Of a DNA stretch of 64,000 nt, positions 9,736 through 21,236 are shown piece after piece. Every line of letters begins with the position of its first letter. The first letter of the stretch is position 1. Origin of the DNA: Osmia lignaria lignaria. Lineage: Eukaryota > Arthropoda > Insecta > Hymenoptera > Megachilidae. Location: the NCBI RefSeq assembly GCF_051020975.1, contig NC_135034.1:3348001-3412000 (forward strand). The letters run 5' to 3'. The translations under genes and the position numbers were made by a program. The notes beneath the pieces were generated by a model. The model did not search any database. It saw only the letters and a program-made list of their open reading frames with translations, and was not told where the DNA came from.

Positions 9736-10224
9736 CATAGTATCAATAATATACACTTATAAAAAAAATATGATCGTAGGACCTCATCTCCTTCAATATA
9801 AAATCGCCTTTTTCCAGCATTTTTTGACGTTTTTGATTTTTCACGGCTTCAGTTTTCAATCTACAAATCTAAAAAAATTCTATAATATGTGCCTCACAAA
9901 TGAAATGTCTCTGATTTTTTTCAGAATTTTCGAATGTCATTAAATGGGAGAAATTGACCAAAAACCTCGCAATTACATTTTCACCCGTAACTACCCTCCC
10001 AGATGAGATACAGGGTTGAAACTTGGCACAGACTGGTTTTTTTTTATCACCTATCGAATGGTTCATAGCAAGTCGAATTTGGTTTGGGGGCACTTTTGAC
10101 CATCTTATCCGGCTATACCCTTTCTATCTTTCCTTTCTGTTTTTAAATCGTTTGCTCGCGTATATTTTCGTATTAACTTCATTTCGCGTAATTATATATA
10201 TTAATTATTTTTCGTAAATTGGTT
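9736..10224. other. No gene recognised
   Basis: Non-coding sequence with several ttttttcaga-type motifs. No ORF or terminal structure that I can support. Confidence 0.5.
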
Positions 10225-11140
10225 TGTCTCTCGTCGACGTACTCGTCCGAATAATTCGTTTTCCGCCGCGACAAGTGCAGTGATCGAAAATCTTATCGTT
10301 CTTTGGTGTTCCAGATCATCAAGCGAATACAGAGCAATTTACAAGCGAATTTAGAAATCTTGTATTTTTTTTATACAGCGTAACGGTAAGTCGATCCTAT
10401 TACCATTTTTCAAACACGACGTTTATTTCAACTGGCAAAACGGGTGATCTGGTCCAGTCCTTCAGGGTTACGAGAGTATCTCAGGTCAGATCGTTCCATC
10501 ACACGAGGTATCGACTGATTCTATAATTTTTCGATTATTACAATTTCGCCATTCCAATTTCCTATTATCAAAGGGGCACCTTAGTCCAGCCCTTTCGAGG
10601 GTTTTGAGAGTACCTCAGGCTGGGGTGTACCCTCACGGGCGGAAACCGCCGATTTCACGTCTAATCAAATTTGAAGGAAAGCGAAATAGTGATAATCATC
10701 TCACGCGACCGGTATATTACTCAATAGTTTCAACTGTGATATCAGAGCGTTTTCATATTATTATATTTTTGTTAATTAATTCTAAGCATCTTTACCCTTG
10801 TTATTATTTTGCGTGAACTGGTATTTTCAATATTAACGAATTTTCCAAATTTATTCAAATCTTAATTTTGGCATTTCTTGTATTTTGTTATTCATTGGAC
10901 TTTCTCATTCACAATTAAACCAGTTTCATTTACTTCGAACAGTTTCAAAATTTATTTCAAACACACCTCACACTTTTCAGTTAAAACACGCCTACCATCA
11001 CATACAGATTCAAGGAGGGACCCGTACGGGACCTAAGCGTTGAACGAACCCAACGAAAGGCTAATAATTTCAATTTCTAATCTAATACCTTATTAATTTT
11101 GTCTTTCGTCTTTTAATTGTCGAGAGCGCCAACCCGCTCA
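10225..11140 (+). mobile_element. Possible LTR plus primer-binding region of an unclassified LTR element
   Basis: Homology to the minus-strand sequence at 26,886-27,078 starts exactly at TGTCTCTCGTCGACG (10,225). About 900 bases later the sequence reads ccgctca, then agac and tggtggcagcg (from 11,145), which looks like an LTR end followed by a primer-binding site. Two ~55-bp related blocks (tccagtccttcagggtt... and tccagccctttcgaggg...) lie inside. No gag or pol follows. Assignment tentative. Confidence 0.3.
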
Positions 11141-11224
11141 AGACTGGTGGCAGCGAATACCAACCATCGCGCCAGAATAGGGAAGAAAGAATAGGGGATT
11201 GAATTCCAACTAACTAACTGAAAT

Positions 11225-11600
11225 TCAGACTCCTTCGAGGCCTCCTCCGAATCGATGTAAGCGCCATTGGAAAGAATCGGGCAATCGTGGAAACACATAA
11301 TTGAGAAATTCGACATTTGACGGTGCGACATCTAACGTCATTATGCAGAATAAGAAAGGAAAGTGAGGTGGCGTAGTTGTCGAATCACATCATTTTAGAG
11401 ATTCTTTCGCGGTGTTGCCACATCTGTGACAATCCTGACCATCTAGCAAAATGAATTCGCTCGAGCCGAGCGAGATTTTAATTCCAGGCGGACATAGAAA
11501 AGGACAGCGTGATAGAAAGAGAAAGAGTATCATGAATGAAACAACGTAGGGTCGATCGGCGGAAATGTATATGTTCAAGTCACATGCCACGACAGATTCG
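11225..11600 (-). repeat. Beta terminal arm of TTAA-A
   Basis: Reverse complement aligns with 52,970-53,400 of the deleted element almost throughout: tcgaatttctcaattatgtg, ctcggctcgagc, cgctgtccttttctat and attatgtgtattacagag. The alpha arm (16,980-17,450) shares diverged versions of some blocks (cgctgtccttttgtat, ctcggctcgagc, gcaactatgcc). The two ends therefore look like long, strongly diverged inverted repeats. Confidence 0.65.
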
Positions 11601-11799
11601 ATGAGACTCTGTAATACACATAACATACTATAAAACTTACACGAATAAAAACTACATGGCATTAATAATTTCAGAAAAGGAATGAACAATAAAGACATGT
11701 AAATTGATCTACATATACAATATTTATTCATTCAAATATAATAATTTCAGAATAGGACAGAAAAATAAAGACATGTAAATTAATCTATATATACAATAT

Positions 11800-12310
11800 T
11801 TATTCATTCAAATATAATCAATAAATATAAACAATGATTGGCCACCCGTCGCCCGCCGTCCGCTTCGGCCTCTTCCTTCTCCGCGGCGTCTGCATCATCG
11901 GAAATTGTTTTTATCTGAAATACAATAATGAATGTTTTATAAGAAGAAAAAACAATCGTAGGAATTCAGTGGCTACTGTTGTAGACATAATTTCCATTTC
12001 ACGAAAAATCTAATTCCGCCACATTTATTACATAGAAGAATCAACACTTTTACTTACTTCCGACGTCGACGGCCTCGAATTCTCCTTTCTCTTTTCTTTT
12101 CCTTAGACCTCTTTCTCCTATTTCTTCTATCCTCTTTCTTTTTCATTTCCTCTTTCTTTTCTTCCTTTTCTTCCTTGTCCATCTGTGAAGAAAATAATTT
12201 ATGTATAGATAACGTAATATTAATTATGTAAGATTATACTTGCCGATTATACGTGATCAGGCAGCATATTTGCAGTCCATTTGTCCTGGTAACGCTGTCT
12301 TCAATATACC
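11800..12310 (-). CDS. Beta-arm small Lys/Glu/Arg-rich gene (partly decayed)
   Basis: Minus strand. After a splice-acceptor-like ttcttcacag, an ATG at 12,182 opens 42 codons: MDKEEKEEKKEE at the start, then RNRRKRSKEKKRERR, ending in RGRRRRK and a TAA that overlaps a donor-like GTAAGT. A further acceptor (tgtatttcag, 11,919) precedes an Arg/Gly-rich exon remnant with RRRGEGRGRSGRR and one internal stop. The intron before the ATG matches intron 1 of the alpha gene (cgtataatcggcaag). The gene points outward, away from the transposase. A DNA- or RNA-binding role is only inferred from charge. Confidence 0.5.
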
Positions 12311-12799
12311 TATATATAATTTTTTAATTTTTTTCGAGAAGAGGAAAATGCTGTGTTTAATTTCTCAACGATAAAAATGTTCATGCAAAGATGAACGAAG
12401 ATAAATGAAGATAAATATTGAAAAAAGGAAAAGTTAATGGAAATAGATGATTAAATAAATTCCTTTTAACGTTTTTTGTCGGATTTTGCTCAAATTTAGA
12501 TATGTTGTAGTTTTTACTGATATATAAACGTATCTCGAATAAGTCGAAGGTACTTTGGAATATTTTTTATAATTATAGGAATGAAAACTACAGGATATGA
12601 ATAATTTCAAGAATGGAATAAGAAAAAAATTATTTCAGTTGAAAAAATAAATTTTGAGTTCTACGCTCGCTTCGCTCCAAAAAACCTCTTCTCGGGAATC
12701 CTTTCTTCGAAAATCTATAACAAATTTTTTAAACAAAACAAAGAAATATAGTATGGCGTCGCGTAATTCACGAGATCGTATGATCCGCGAATACAATTG
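12311..12799. other. Transposon interior, non-coding
   Basis: AT-rich spacer of TTAA-A between the beta gene and the YqaJ end. 12,560-12,640 resembles the arm block taggaatgaaaactaca found at 52,480-52,560, possibly an internal duplication. No gene seen. Confidence 0.5.
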
Positions 12800-13561
12800 C
12801 TATTTAGTACAATTGTGAACCACCAACAGTGCAGTGCGACGCCGGACAGTAACAGTATTCGTGCTACTTTCTGAGAGAGACCTTTTGCGCTTTTCTAAGC
12901 TTGCTCTTTCCTCTGTTATAAATTGAGGCTCCCGAATGGGCATTCCTCTATTATACCGGCTATCTATTAATTCCGGTAACATGCACAATAAATAAAATTG
13001 AATTAATTTTGGCTCCATATTGTTTTGCCAAAAGTTATCGTCTCGATCGACTCTAATGTACTTTAACCCTTTTCGGGTCCAGATACAAAATAAGCAATAT
13101 TTTCTACCTGTAACAAGTAATTGTCCTTGTACCTGGTAGTAATAATAGTGGTTCTTGTTCAGTGCATTTCCTTCTGCATCTGCAAATATGCGTCGAATAA
13201 TTGCAACACTTTTGATTGCCTCATCTGGCAGTAAATTCTCCGCCGTTTTCGGACATTTGATTTCCACAATGCCCTCTTCGTCTATAAGTCCATCTGGCGA
13301 AGCTCCTAAGAACGGGATGGCACTATCAATAAATAATCCACATTCTTTAATTTCAACATCAATGCACACACTTAGTTCTTCACGTGCGAATTTTTCGCAT
13401 TCCTGTGCATATTGTACTGCAGGTGCACTAATTAGTCGTAGATACACAAACGACTTCACTGAATTTCCACGGAGCGTGCCAATTCGACGACGGCATATTC
13501 GTCCGAAATTAGAGGCCGTCAATAATTTAGATTTGTAATTCAACCATCTCGGATTTTTTGC
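12800..13561 (-). pseudogene. YqaJ-like nuclease domain of the TTAA-A protein
   Basis: Minus strand, open from just after a TAA at 13,562. Motifs of the PD-(D/E)XK YqaJ family are clear: LTASNFGRICRRR near the start, LGASPDGLI (first acidic residue), GIVEIKCP (E-x-K) and YYYQVQGQLL (Q motif). YqaJ proteins are phage-type exonucleases, and in arthropod and nematode transposons the domain is found after a Mutator-like transposase. It continues in frame from the upstream ORF across one stop, so it was the C-terminal domain of one protein. Catalytic residues look intact; the gene as a whole is not. Confidence 0.85.
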
Positions 13562-13903
13562 TTAACCGATGGTTTCTTCTTCAATGGCATCTCTTCTATT
13601 TTGCCAATTCTGTAACATTTCCATATGTTTTTTTTGCTCTAATTCATAAATATTGTTAGCCATATCCGGCTTTTCAGCGTTTGGTCTGTAATTGGAATCC
13701 TTTTCAGAACGGAATTGTTTCCGCACGTGCTTTGTAATTTTTTTTTCCTTTCTCTTTTCACTGTATTTCTCATTTTCTTTCTTCCTTCTATTTTCTATTT
13801 TGCGTAAAATAACGGGCGGTTTCTTGTTCATCGCCGTATTCAGACGCGACAACACTTGTTTTGTGTTATACTGTAGGACAGCAGCAGCACATCTTCCCGT
13901 CTA
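13562..13903 (-). pseudogene. Linker between transposase and YqaJ domains
   Basis: Lys/Glu-rich, coiled-coil-like stretch (MNKKPPVILRKIENRRKK and onward). It lies in frame with the transposase across a single TAG at 13,901-13,903 and with the YqaJ domain across a TAA at 13,562-13,564. Its charge pattern suggests a flexible linker. Confidence 0.7.
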
Positions 13904-15620
13904 AGATCCCCTCTCGCCGAAATTCAATCTTTTTCCTCCTGTATATTTTGCGATGATTCCGTTGAAACTTTCGACGGCATTATTGTTGCTGTTATACAGC
14001 AAACTCTCAGCATGCGCCAACAGAGGTCGAAGTATTTCTTTGATTTGTTCGTACACTCCCATCTTCATAAATTCGGGAACAATGTTCTTTTCATCTTTTT
14101 TACTCGTTCCATCGCAGAAGTATTGTAATTTTGAACAATCTGCGTGTTCACCAAAAACATGGCTAGGAACATTGTGTATGTCGGCATACAAATTCTTAAT
14201 TTTTTCAGCGGTTGTTACTTGCTGACTGTATCTGTACACTGCGGCTTTTATTATGTCCGCACGCATGCTGCCGAATGCTGCTTTCAACGATTCTCCTGAA
14301 TGGACCAGGTGTTGTCATCTTTACAACTTCTTTCATTTTTCTGCAAAAGTTTCGCAATAAATGATTCGTGCATTCAATTTTTTTACACGAATCTGTGCTT
14401 TATATGGATCTGCATCTATAATTTTTTTATAAATGCTGCTGTCCCCATCAGCAATCAGTGTTGAATAAATCAGCCCACGTTTTTCTACGCTGGTCTTGAA
14501 GCCTTCGACTATAGTGTCACTTTCCATAGCCGTTGATGCTTGGCTTGCGCTCCAATTTTTAAAACAGGTGTGCTTTCGTGGCTCTTCTTTCTTTTTCGCA
14601 GCACATCGACAAATCCTGCACACCTTGTTTCTCACATCGATAAATAGAACTTTCTTCGTGTGATGTCCAATTATAACGCCGACTCCAGACGCGGAATCGT
14701 ACGTTCCAGTCCGGTATGATCGTTTCATCCAGCTTTCATCGGCCACAACGGGGATGTGAGGGATTCCACATCCGGAAACAATATCGCCTCTTTCAATGGC
14801 CAAGCGTTTTTCTTCCTTTGCCGCTGTTACCATCTCTTCTTCTGCAGCAACAATTAACGTTTTCACTATTTTATGATGTTTTCTAAATTCCTCCTTCGAC
14901 ATGGAGGGTGTTCATCGCTGCAAGGAACTCTTCCATTTGGGCATAACTGCCTCCATTCACAATTGTTCCAGCAACGGCACACTGGTTTGTTTCCATGTGG
15001 TTGCTTTCGTCAGGTTCACTGTGGATTTCACCTGTATATTTGCACATATCGCATATTACACTGAGGGTGGTCCTTAGACCGGACCGTTTCATGTCGGTTA
15101 TTTTCAGGTGTCTAATTCCACAGTCTTCCCTGTTTTTAGCATGGTCACCCATTTTTTGAAATTCGGCAAAGATGTGCTGCATGTCCACGATACTCAAGCC
15201 ACTTGGTAGACAGAATTGTTCTTCAGGCTCGTTCGTTACAGTTTTCTCTATGATCAATTCTTCATTTTCGGAAGTTGTACCTTCTATATTTAATCCATCT
15301 TCTGTATTGTCCGTTTCTTCAATTTCAAACAATTCTTCCGTCGTTTCTTCTAACATTTCTGTAGAATTTGTCGGTTCTGTTTCTTCATCCAATGGCAAGT
15401 AAATTTACTCGGGAGTGTATTTTTGTCCATCGGATGTTGACGACTCGGAAATATTTTGAAGGGCTAAACGCCGTCTTTTTTCGCGACATGCTCTTTTTTT
15501 TGAATATCTTTTCGTACTAATTGGTAATTTTGGCCGACGACTTTTATTTTTTATCAAACACTGATCTTCATACTGATTTCTCATATCTTCAACCATGACA
15601 ATATTTTCAGTATCACTCAT
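13904..15620 (-). pseudogene. Mutator-like DDE transposase of TTAA-A, broken
   Basis: Starts at MSDTEN (15,620, minus). An acidic N-terminal part continues in frame through a TAA at 15,405-15,407. A conserved region follows (LPSGLSIVDMQHIF, then CDMC...). Candidate DDE residues: D in VVADESWMKRSYRTG, D in IADGDSSIYKKI, and E in NNNAVESFNGIIAKYTGGKR. CRICRCAAKKKEEPRKHTC looks like a zinc-binding insert. Frameshifts lie near 14,890, 14,370 and 14,290. Known relatives carry the Mutator-like transposase domain (PF20700, from memory). Dead copy, recent enough to read. Confidence 0.8.
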
Positions 15621-16050
15621 TGTCACTATCCCACAACAATATTCACCTCTCACTTCACTTCACACTTTCAAAGCTTTGAAATAAATTCAATGATGTAATC
15701 TATTCCTTGCTTCGAATGCAACTGTCGTGAAAACTGTCGGGAAGACGTAAAACACAGTACCGAGAAACAGAGGGTACCGTGGTGGGGAGTGTTTCTAAGG
15801 ACTACGAAAAAAAAAGAACAATGACGTCGATATTTATTATAAAAAAAAAGTTTTGAAGTTGTATTCATTTATAATATTATAATTTGAGATTGTAAGAAAA
15901 AAATATAACATGAAAATAAAAATTCAATCTGTAAAATTAGAAATTAGAAATTAGGAAAGGGTCTATGTTATAAGTCAGTGACCACGGTCCTGATCCCCAC
16001 CACCATGCCATGCGAGTGCTTTCAGCATCCATGACAAAAGACAGTCAAGC
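15621..16050. other. Divergent intergenic region of TTAA-A
   Basis: 430 bases between the transposase start (minus) and the alpha small gene (plus). It probably holds both promoters. No clear TATA box. It includes an A/T-rich stretch 15,800-15,960. Confidence 0.4.
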
Positions 16051-16056
16051 TTCAAC

Positions 16057-16507
16057 ATGGCTGAAGACAAGGTGCGTATAATCGGCAAGCAGAATGTTTC
16101 ATTAATATTACGTTCTTTACACATAAATTACTTTCATTACAGATGGATGTAGATAAAGAAGTAGAAGAAAAGAAACAAGGAGTAGAAACAAAAGAGGAAA
16201 TAGAAAAGAAAGAAGAAGTAGAAAAGCAAGAAGAAGGCACAAAGAAAGAAGAAGTTCCAAAGACAGAGGAGGAAAAATTATCGATTTCACAAGTAAGTAA
16301 AAACGTAATTTTTCTATGTAATAAATGTCGCACAATTAAATTCACGTGAAACGGAAATCATTTCTACAATAGTAGCAAATGAATTTCCACGAATATTTTT
16401 TGTTTCTTAATAATGTCACAATTCTAATAAAATTTATTATTATATTTCAGGTCAAAAAAATTGTAAAAAAAATTATGTACGGAGGACGTCACGGCGGCCG
16501 CCACTGA
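16057..16507 (+). CDS. Alpha-arm small highly charged protein, three exons
   Basis: Predicted exons: 16,057-16,071 (ATGGCTGAAGACAAG), 16,143-16,292 (50 codons) and 16,451-16,507. Introns have GT-AG ends (gtgcgt...attacag; gtaagt...atttcag) and all junctions are in phase 0. The 73-residue product begins MAEDKMDVDKEVEEKK, has E/K repeats in the middle and ends VKKIVKKIMYGGRHGGRH. After the TGA the same frame continues as an Arg/Gly-rich tail to GGRPV, so the stop may be a CGA-to-TGA change in a longer protein. AATAAA lies at 16,626-16,631. Gene reads outward from the transposase. No known family; nucleic-acid packing or binding is a guess from composition. Confidence 0.55.
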
Positions 16508-16680
16508 GGAAGAGGACGCCGGGGCGGCAGAAGAGGCGGCGGGCGGCCTGTAATTTTTAATATTTTTTAATAAGTTTCTTTTCCGATAAATATTTTATAT
16601 TTTTAATTTTTAAATTGATTATTGTAATAAAGAATCTAAATTATTACATATCTGTTTATTTCTTATTCCCTTTGTACCGA
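16508..16680 (+). other. 3' region of the alpha gene with AATAAA
   Basis: Post-stop frame continues GRGRRGGRRGGGRP and then stops. An AATAAA polyadenylation signal follows at 16,626-16,631. The deleted derivative keeps the same tail, read on the minus strand at about 52,590-52,700 (GGRPIIVN in one frame). Confidence 0.5.
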
Positions 16681-16975
16681 ATCTTCAGCGAATGATCGCG
16701 ACGAACCCGCGGGCGAGAATATTCGCGAAAGTCAAAAGCGATGTTCCGTGCGACAAAACACAGTCCGTCTCGCCAAGCCATCGGTATCGTCAGCTTGCTT
16801 TCTCACTCGCACTTGCACGCATTACGCCGTCCGCGCGATTAGCTGTCACCGGCGAGCATCGGCCGCTGCTTCTTTGTTTTGTATTTATAGACGCGTTTGG
16901 AATTGGTGTAACTGTAATGTATAAGTGTAGTGTAAGAGTTAGTCAATATTGAAGTGAAACTGTTGACATTATTAA
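16681..16975. other. GC-richer insert in the alpha arm, origin unknown
   Basis: This ~300-bp stretch is absent from the corresponding place in the deleted element and is GC-richer than its surroundings. It contains CpG-rich sequence and a TATA-like ttgtatttataga. Possibly a fragment of another element; no gene recognised. Confidence 0.35.
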
Positions 16976-18046
16976 TGTCCTGTAGTTTTGATTCCTATAA
17001 GTTTTATGGTCGCGTACGTTATGTGTATTATTTCGTTCTTGCTGCCTCTCTTTCGTTCGCGCTGTCCTTTTGTATGCCCGGCAGGAATAAAAATCTCGTC
17101 AGTAAATGATAGATACATAAATAGAAATACAAACAGCACATTTATATCGCCTTCTATGTCTTTTTGCATATAGAATATGCGAAATATTACAAAATGTGCA
17201 AGTTTTATAATTCATTTGTCTGACATATCTCTGTAATTTCATTGATAAAAAAACATGATTATAGATATGAATAAAAAAGATTTATGGTTGCACACATTAA
17301 TATATGTATTGTTTTATTCTCGGACTTCTTTCTCGGCTCGAGCCGATTCATTGTGCTGATGGTTAAAATTGTAACAGGTGTCAACAGCGTGACAAAAATC
17401 TAATATGTTGCGGCAACTATGCCTTACTTGTGGCTATATCCACGTAGCCATTTATGATGTCAAATTGGAATTTACATTTATCGACTGATTTCTGTTTTTA
17501 TCGACCCTGATGTTAACGTGTTCAAATATACCATCAATGCCTCTGACGGAAAATCAGTGAACTATTCTTCCGTCTATTTGACGTCTGATGCGTGCAAATC
17601 GTAAATTTCGTTTTACGTCTTCCAGAAGTGATAAATTGTGAAAAATCGAATTTCAGTGACATTGTACTAGTTCAAGAAAGGGTGGTCTGGTGTGCTATGG
17701 GTGAAAAAACCATTAAATCGTCCAATATTTCCTAAAATGCAGCCGAGCGCAGCATTCGGCAGCCATGTTGTGTGCTTACAACAGCGTCTGTCTCAATCTT
17801 ACAGTGTCGAAAATACCATTTTTCTCAACGTATGGTATTTATTAGCGTTAAAACGGACCAGACCACCCTGTGGTGAAGTCTACCCGTGGGTGCTGTACCC
17901 GCAAAAATTTCATTTGTGCAATTATCGAGACGAAAAACGAAATCTACGAAATCGAGTGTCTCTCTCACGCATGGCATATACGTGCATGCTTTCCGTTGAT
18001 TGTGTGAGCGCACGCATACAAGTCATGGCACAAGGAGTCTGTGCCC
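16976..18046 (+). repeat. Alpha terminal arm of TTAA-A
   Basis: Aligns inverted with 51,093-51,960 and 52,430-52,520 of the deleted element over most of its length (for example tgtgtgagcgcacgcatac, ggtggtctggt, cagccatgttgtgtgcttac). Terminus gtctgtgccc, then TTAA at 18,047-18,050. Confidence 0.75.
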
Positions 18047-18106
18047 TTAACCAATATATCTTCTCTTTCCTTTTTACGTTGCGCCGTCGCACGCGTAAAG
18101 AGTAAC

Positions 18107-19180
18107 CTGACGAAGTTTTGTGCGATCCGTTAAATACAACGCGAATTTTAGTGGAGCTGCTGTCACGAAAAACCCCGTGATGCAGTAAGTAATAAGAAGC
18201 GCTGGTTAAGCTCTCGAGGGAGGAAATGCGGCGCATATGACCGAGTCGCTCATACTCGTCTAAAAATTGATTATACACGTTGCACAAAGCTTGATTTTTA
18301 GAGAGACGATGTTTGGAATTCACCCATATTCGATACGCAGAACTACGAGAATCGCCGCGGAGAGAAACGTCACGAGATAAAGGTAAGCGAACAATGAGCC
18401 GTCCGGTCTCGTCGCGCATATGTGTATTTACAAAATGTTGTTCGCATTGCAGATCAGCGTCAGACAGTTGTGACTTACAGTTTGTAGAATATTCTTCTTG
18501 AGTCCAAAAACGCTGCAGCAGATCAACCAGGTCGCGATCCACGCTGCATTGAAGACTTGATGGTGCTGCAAGCGACGCTTCACCAGGCTGATGCGACGTG
18601 GGACCGGACACGATCCACCCCAGGTGCGTTCGCTGAGCAATGGGTGTGCGTGGAGGGTCTCGTATGACCTCCGGAAGTAACACAGCATTGTACACCTCGA
18701 CGCCGAGAATCAAATCGATGCGCCTGGGATGCGAAAGGTCCGGACCTGCCAGTTGAATCCCGTGGAGGTGGGGCAGATCGGCGACGTTGAGGAGGCGATC
18801 TACACCGTAATCGGTTAGTTTGGGCAGGATAAGGGCGGTTACCTCGAGATTGAACGTGGGATTGTTGAGCGAGGAGATCTTAAACGTGGAGGATCCCCGG
18901 GTGACCACTGTCCTTCCTGCACCAATACCGGACACAGGCACGTTTGCCTGACGACGTGGGAGGCTGAGCTGCTGGACGAGCGACTCCGTGGCGAAAGAAA
19001 CTTCTGAGCCCTGGTCAAGCAGGGCGCGGAAGACGCAGACTTCGCCACAGGGAGACGCGACTTTAACTAGTGCAGTTGCCAGCAGTATCCGTCCGTGGTG
19101 CGCAGCCAGGTGAGACGTCGTTGGTGTGGAGACCGGCTCCGTGGAAGACGGCTGCTCCGGTACGACGACAGCCGCGGATC
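18107..19180 (-). pseudogene. BEL-1 protease and start of reverse transcriptase
   Basis: Minus strand. The aspartic protease motif LLDQGSEVSF lies just upstream of PVSGIGAGRTVV, matching the DUF1758 protease of BEL/Pao elements (these often use DQG). The pre-RT region follows (LLQRFWTQEE, CEQHFVNTHMRDETGR). The RT starts with STKIRVVFNGSHKTSSG. It breaks off at about 18,105, so the rest of RT, RNase H, integrase and 3' LTR are absent. It is continuous with the gag at 25.2-26.3 kb once the nested inserts are ignored. Confidence 0.85.
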
Positions 19181-19260
19181 AGCGTCGCGCATCGCGGGCC
19201 CCCACTGCGGCGGCATCCCCACTCACGTGCGATTAGACTATAAGTAGAACCGATCGATGC

Positions 19261-19280
19261 GTTGATCGATTAGTTGCCTC
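19261..19280. repeat. Target-site duplication of Jockey-2 (left)
   Basis: gttgatcgattagttgcctc at 19,261-19,280 is repeated exactly at 24,297-24,316, after the poly-A tail. Confidence 0.95.
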
Positions 19281-19457
19281 AGTTTGCTTTGAGCAGCGGT
19301 CATGAGCAGACGTGTTGCTGCTTCGCTCTGTGTTTACTTTCCGTCTTTTGCGTTCAATTGAATTCTAGTATATTGCTTAATATAGTGCTGTGTATAACTT
19401 GTGTTTTCTCAGTTTCTTATATTTGTAGTTCTTTTCTTTTCTTTTTTATTTTTCTTA

Positions 19458-21230
19458 AGTGCGTTATATAACAGTCTGGTTCCACCGGTTGGCCGCCCCA
19501 AGTCCAACCCTAGAAGGGTTGACTTATTTCCGACCTGTTTAAGGTCTAGACCCGCATTTACTGCGGACAGCATCCGTCGCCTTGCCGATGTAACGGTCAG
19601 TGATTTAGTTTCGGTTCGGTCCAAGACCATTGATAAGCCGGACGATCCTCCGGAACTCGATCTGCAACTGAAGTCTGCTATCACCTATGAGAAGATAAGC
19701 TCTAACGTTATCGACAAAATAAATTCATTGCCAAGGGTCATGTCTTCCAAGCAGCTTGACTTGAATCCGGCTCTGTAGGAACAACATGTGGAGTCCGATG
19801 ATTCCAATTCTTCTGCTGCAGCGGTTGCCTCCACTCCTAAATCTAAGGGTAGAGTTGGTAGAAAATCATTGCGTGGCACGTTCAAGCGAAAGAGTGATAT
19901 CTTGCCTCCTCCAGCCCCATCCAATAAAATTTCTAATGTGGGGAGTCCTTCTGGAACTTCCACATCACTTGTTAACGTGGAAAATTCAACCATTGACAAC
20001 AATATGGAAGTTGACGTTGTTCCTTCTGCACGTGTGTCCAATAGATTTTCGGTGTTAGCGGCATTCCAATCGGCCGATCCTATATTAGTAAACAAAGCAC
20101 CATCGACCTCACGTACAAATAGTACACTCGATCCATCTAAAGCTCGTGGGGCCTTGCCACGTATCGTAAACACTGAAAATGTTAACTATAAAATTACTGT
20201 CAAGCCTCCCCCACTTTACATTTTTAATTTTAATTATAGCATCGCAAAATTCGAACGTGGATTGGCAGAATCCTTTGGTAAAACTTTTAAAATTAAGTAT
20301 CTTGGGCATAAAATTCGTTTACAGTTCGATAAAATTGACTCCTTCAAGCAGTTCCAGTCCGCCCTACGTGAAAAAAACATTCCGTTTTTCACCTTTACGC
20401 TCAACTCTGAGAAAGCTCTGAGCATGGTCCTCAAGGGTTTGCCAGACACTCCGACGGAGGATATAATAGCTGAAATCAAGTCTCAAGGGTTGAATCCATC
20501 CTCTTGCATTTCTCTGAGGCGTCCAAACTCAAAAACCAACAGCAATTTTGCAGTTTACCGAGTTAACTTTCAGCCTGGTACCACCGTAAACCAAGTTAGT
20601 AAATTAAATTATCTTTTCAGTACCAGAGTGTATTGGGATAAATTCCTATCTAACAAAAAACACACACAGTGTTTTAGATGTCAATCCTTCGGACACTCGG
20701 CCACTAATTGCAACTTTCCCTCCCAATGTGTTAAATGTGCGGGCAGTCATCACTCTTCGGAGTGCACTAAACCACTTGACACTCCGCCCAAATGTATTAA
20801 TTGTGGCGGTGCCCACACAGCCAATTATTCGGGATGCCCCTCCTTGGCAACGTATTTACAAGCACGGCAATCCAATGCCAATCCTCCCCGGGGTATTATT
20901 CTGAAAAACAGGACTGGAAATACGGGGGGGCCTACTCCCGGATCCTTGCTCCCGGACTCTTCTCGTGTTACATACGCCAGTGTTGTGGCAGGTAAACGAC
21001 CGCAGGGATTTACCACGGATATCCCTGATATTCCTACCTTTATGCCCTCATTCGGCGGGGGCGCTGGACCCATGATTGAGCTAATGAGTGCTATGAAAGA
21101 ACTAAACTCCTTAGTCGACATAGATCTTATGTTGGAGCTGACCCGCTCCTTAATTGTTAAACTCCGCGCTTGCCGGACTCAGGCCGAAAAATTCCAGGCC
21201 TTCTGGTCCGTTATTCTGACTCTTGGCTAA
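19458..21230 (+). pseudogene. Jockey-2 ORF1 (Gag-like), one nonsense codon
   Basis: The frame reads from about 19,458 (LVPPVGRPKSNPRR) with no clear ATG before 19,740. A TAG at 19,776-19,778 interrupts it, and it then runs to 21,230. The RNA-binding-type region (PPPLYIFNFNYSIAKFERGL, FFTFTLNSEKALSMVLKGL) is followed by three CCHC-like knuckles: CFRCQSFGHSATNC, CVKCAGSHHSSEC and CINCGGAHTANYSGC. Element RNA-binding protein by family knowledge. Confidence 0.85.
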
Positions 21231-21236
21231 ACCTTC

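Larger units (their letters stand above)
11225..18046. mobile_element. TTAA-A: TTAA-type DNA transposon with central DDE-YqaJ gene and outward Arg/Lys-rich genes
   Basis: The right end reads ...gtctgtgccc|ttaa at 18,046/18,047. The internally deleted relative at 51,093-53,404 has TTAA on both sides and the terminus GGGCACAGA, which fixes this boundary. The left end (about 11,225) keeps cagactccttcgaggcc but has lost the first ~6 bases. From left: beta arm (reverse), beta small gene (minus), transposase and YqaJ nuclease (minus, broken), alpha small gene (plus), alpha arm. TTAA duplications fit Kolobok- or piggyBac-like elements. The transposase resembles the Mutator-like domain often linked to YqaJ proteins in arthropods, so superfamily stays open. 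Confidence 0.7.

Noticed and set aside
13155..13538. 127-codon plus-strand frame opposite YqaJ
   Set aside because: Antisense to a clear YqaJ nuclease domain.
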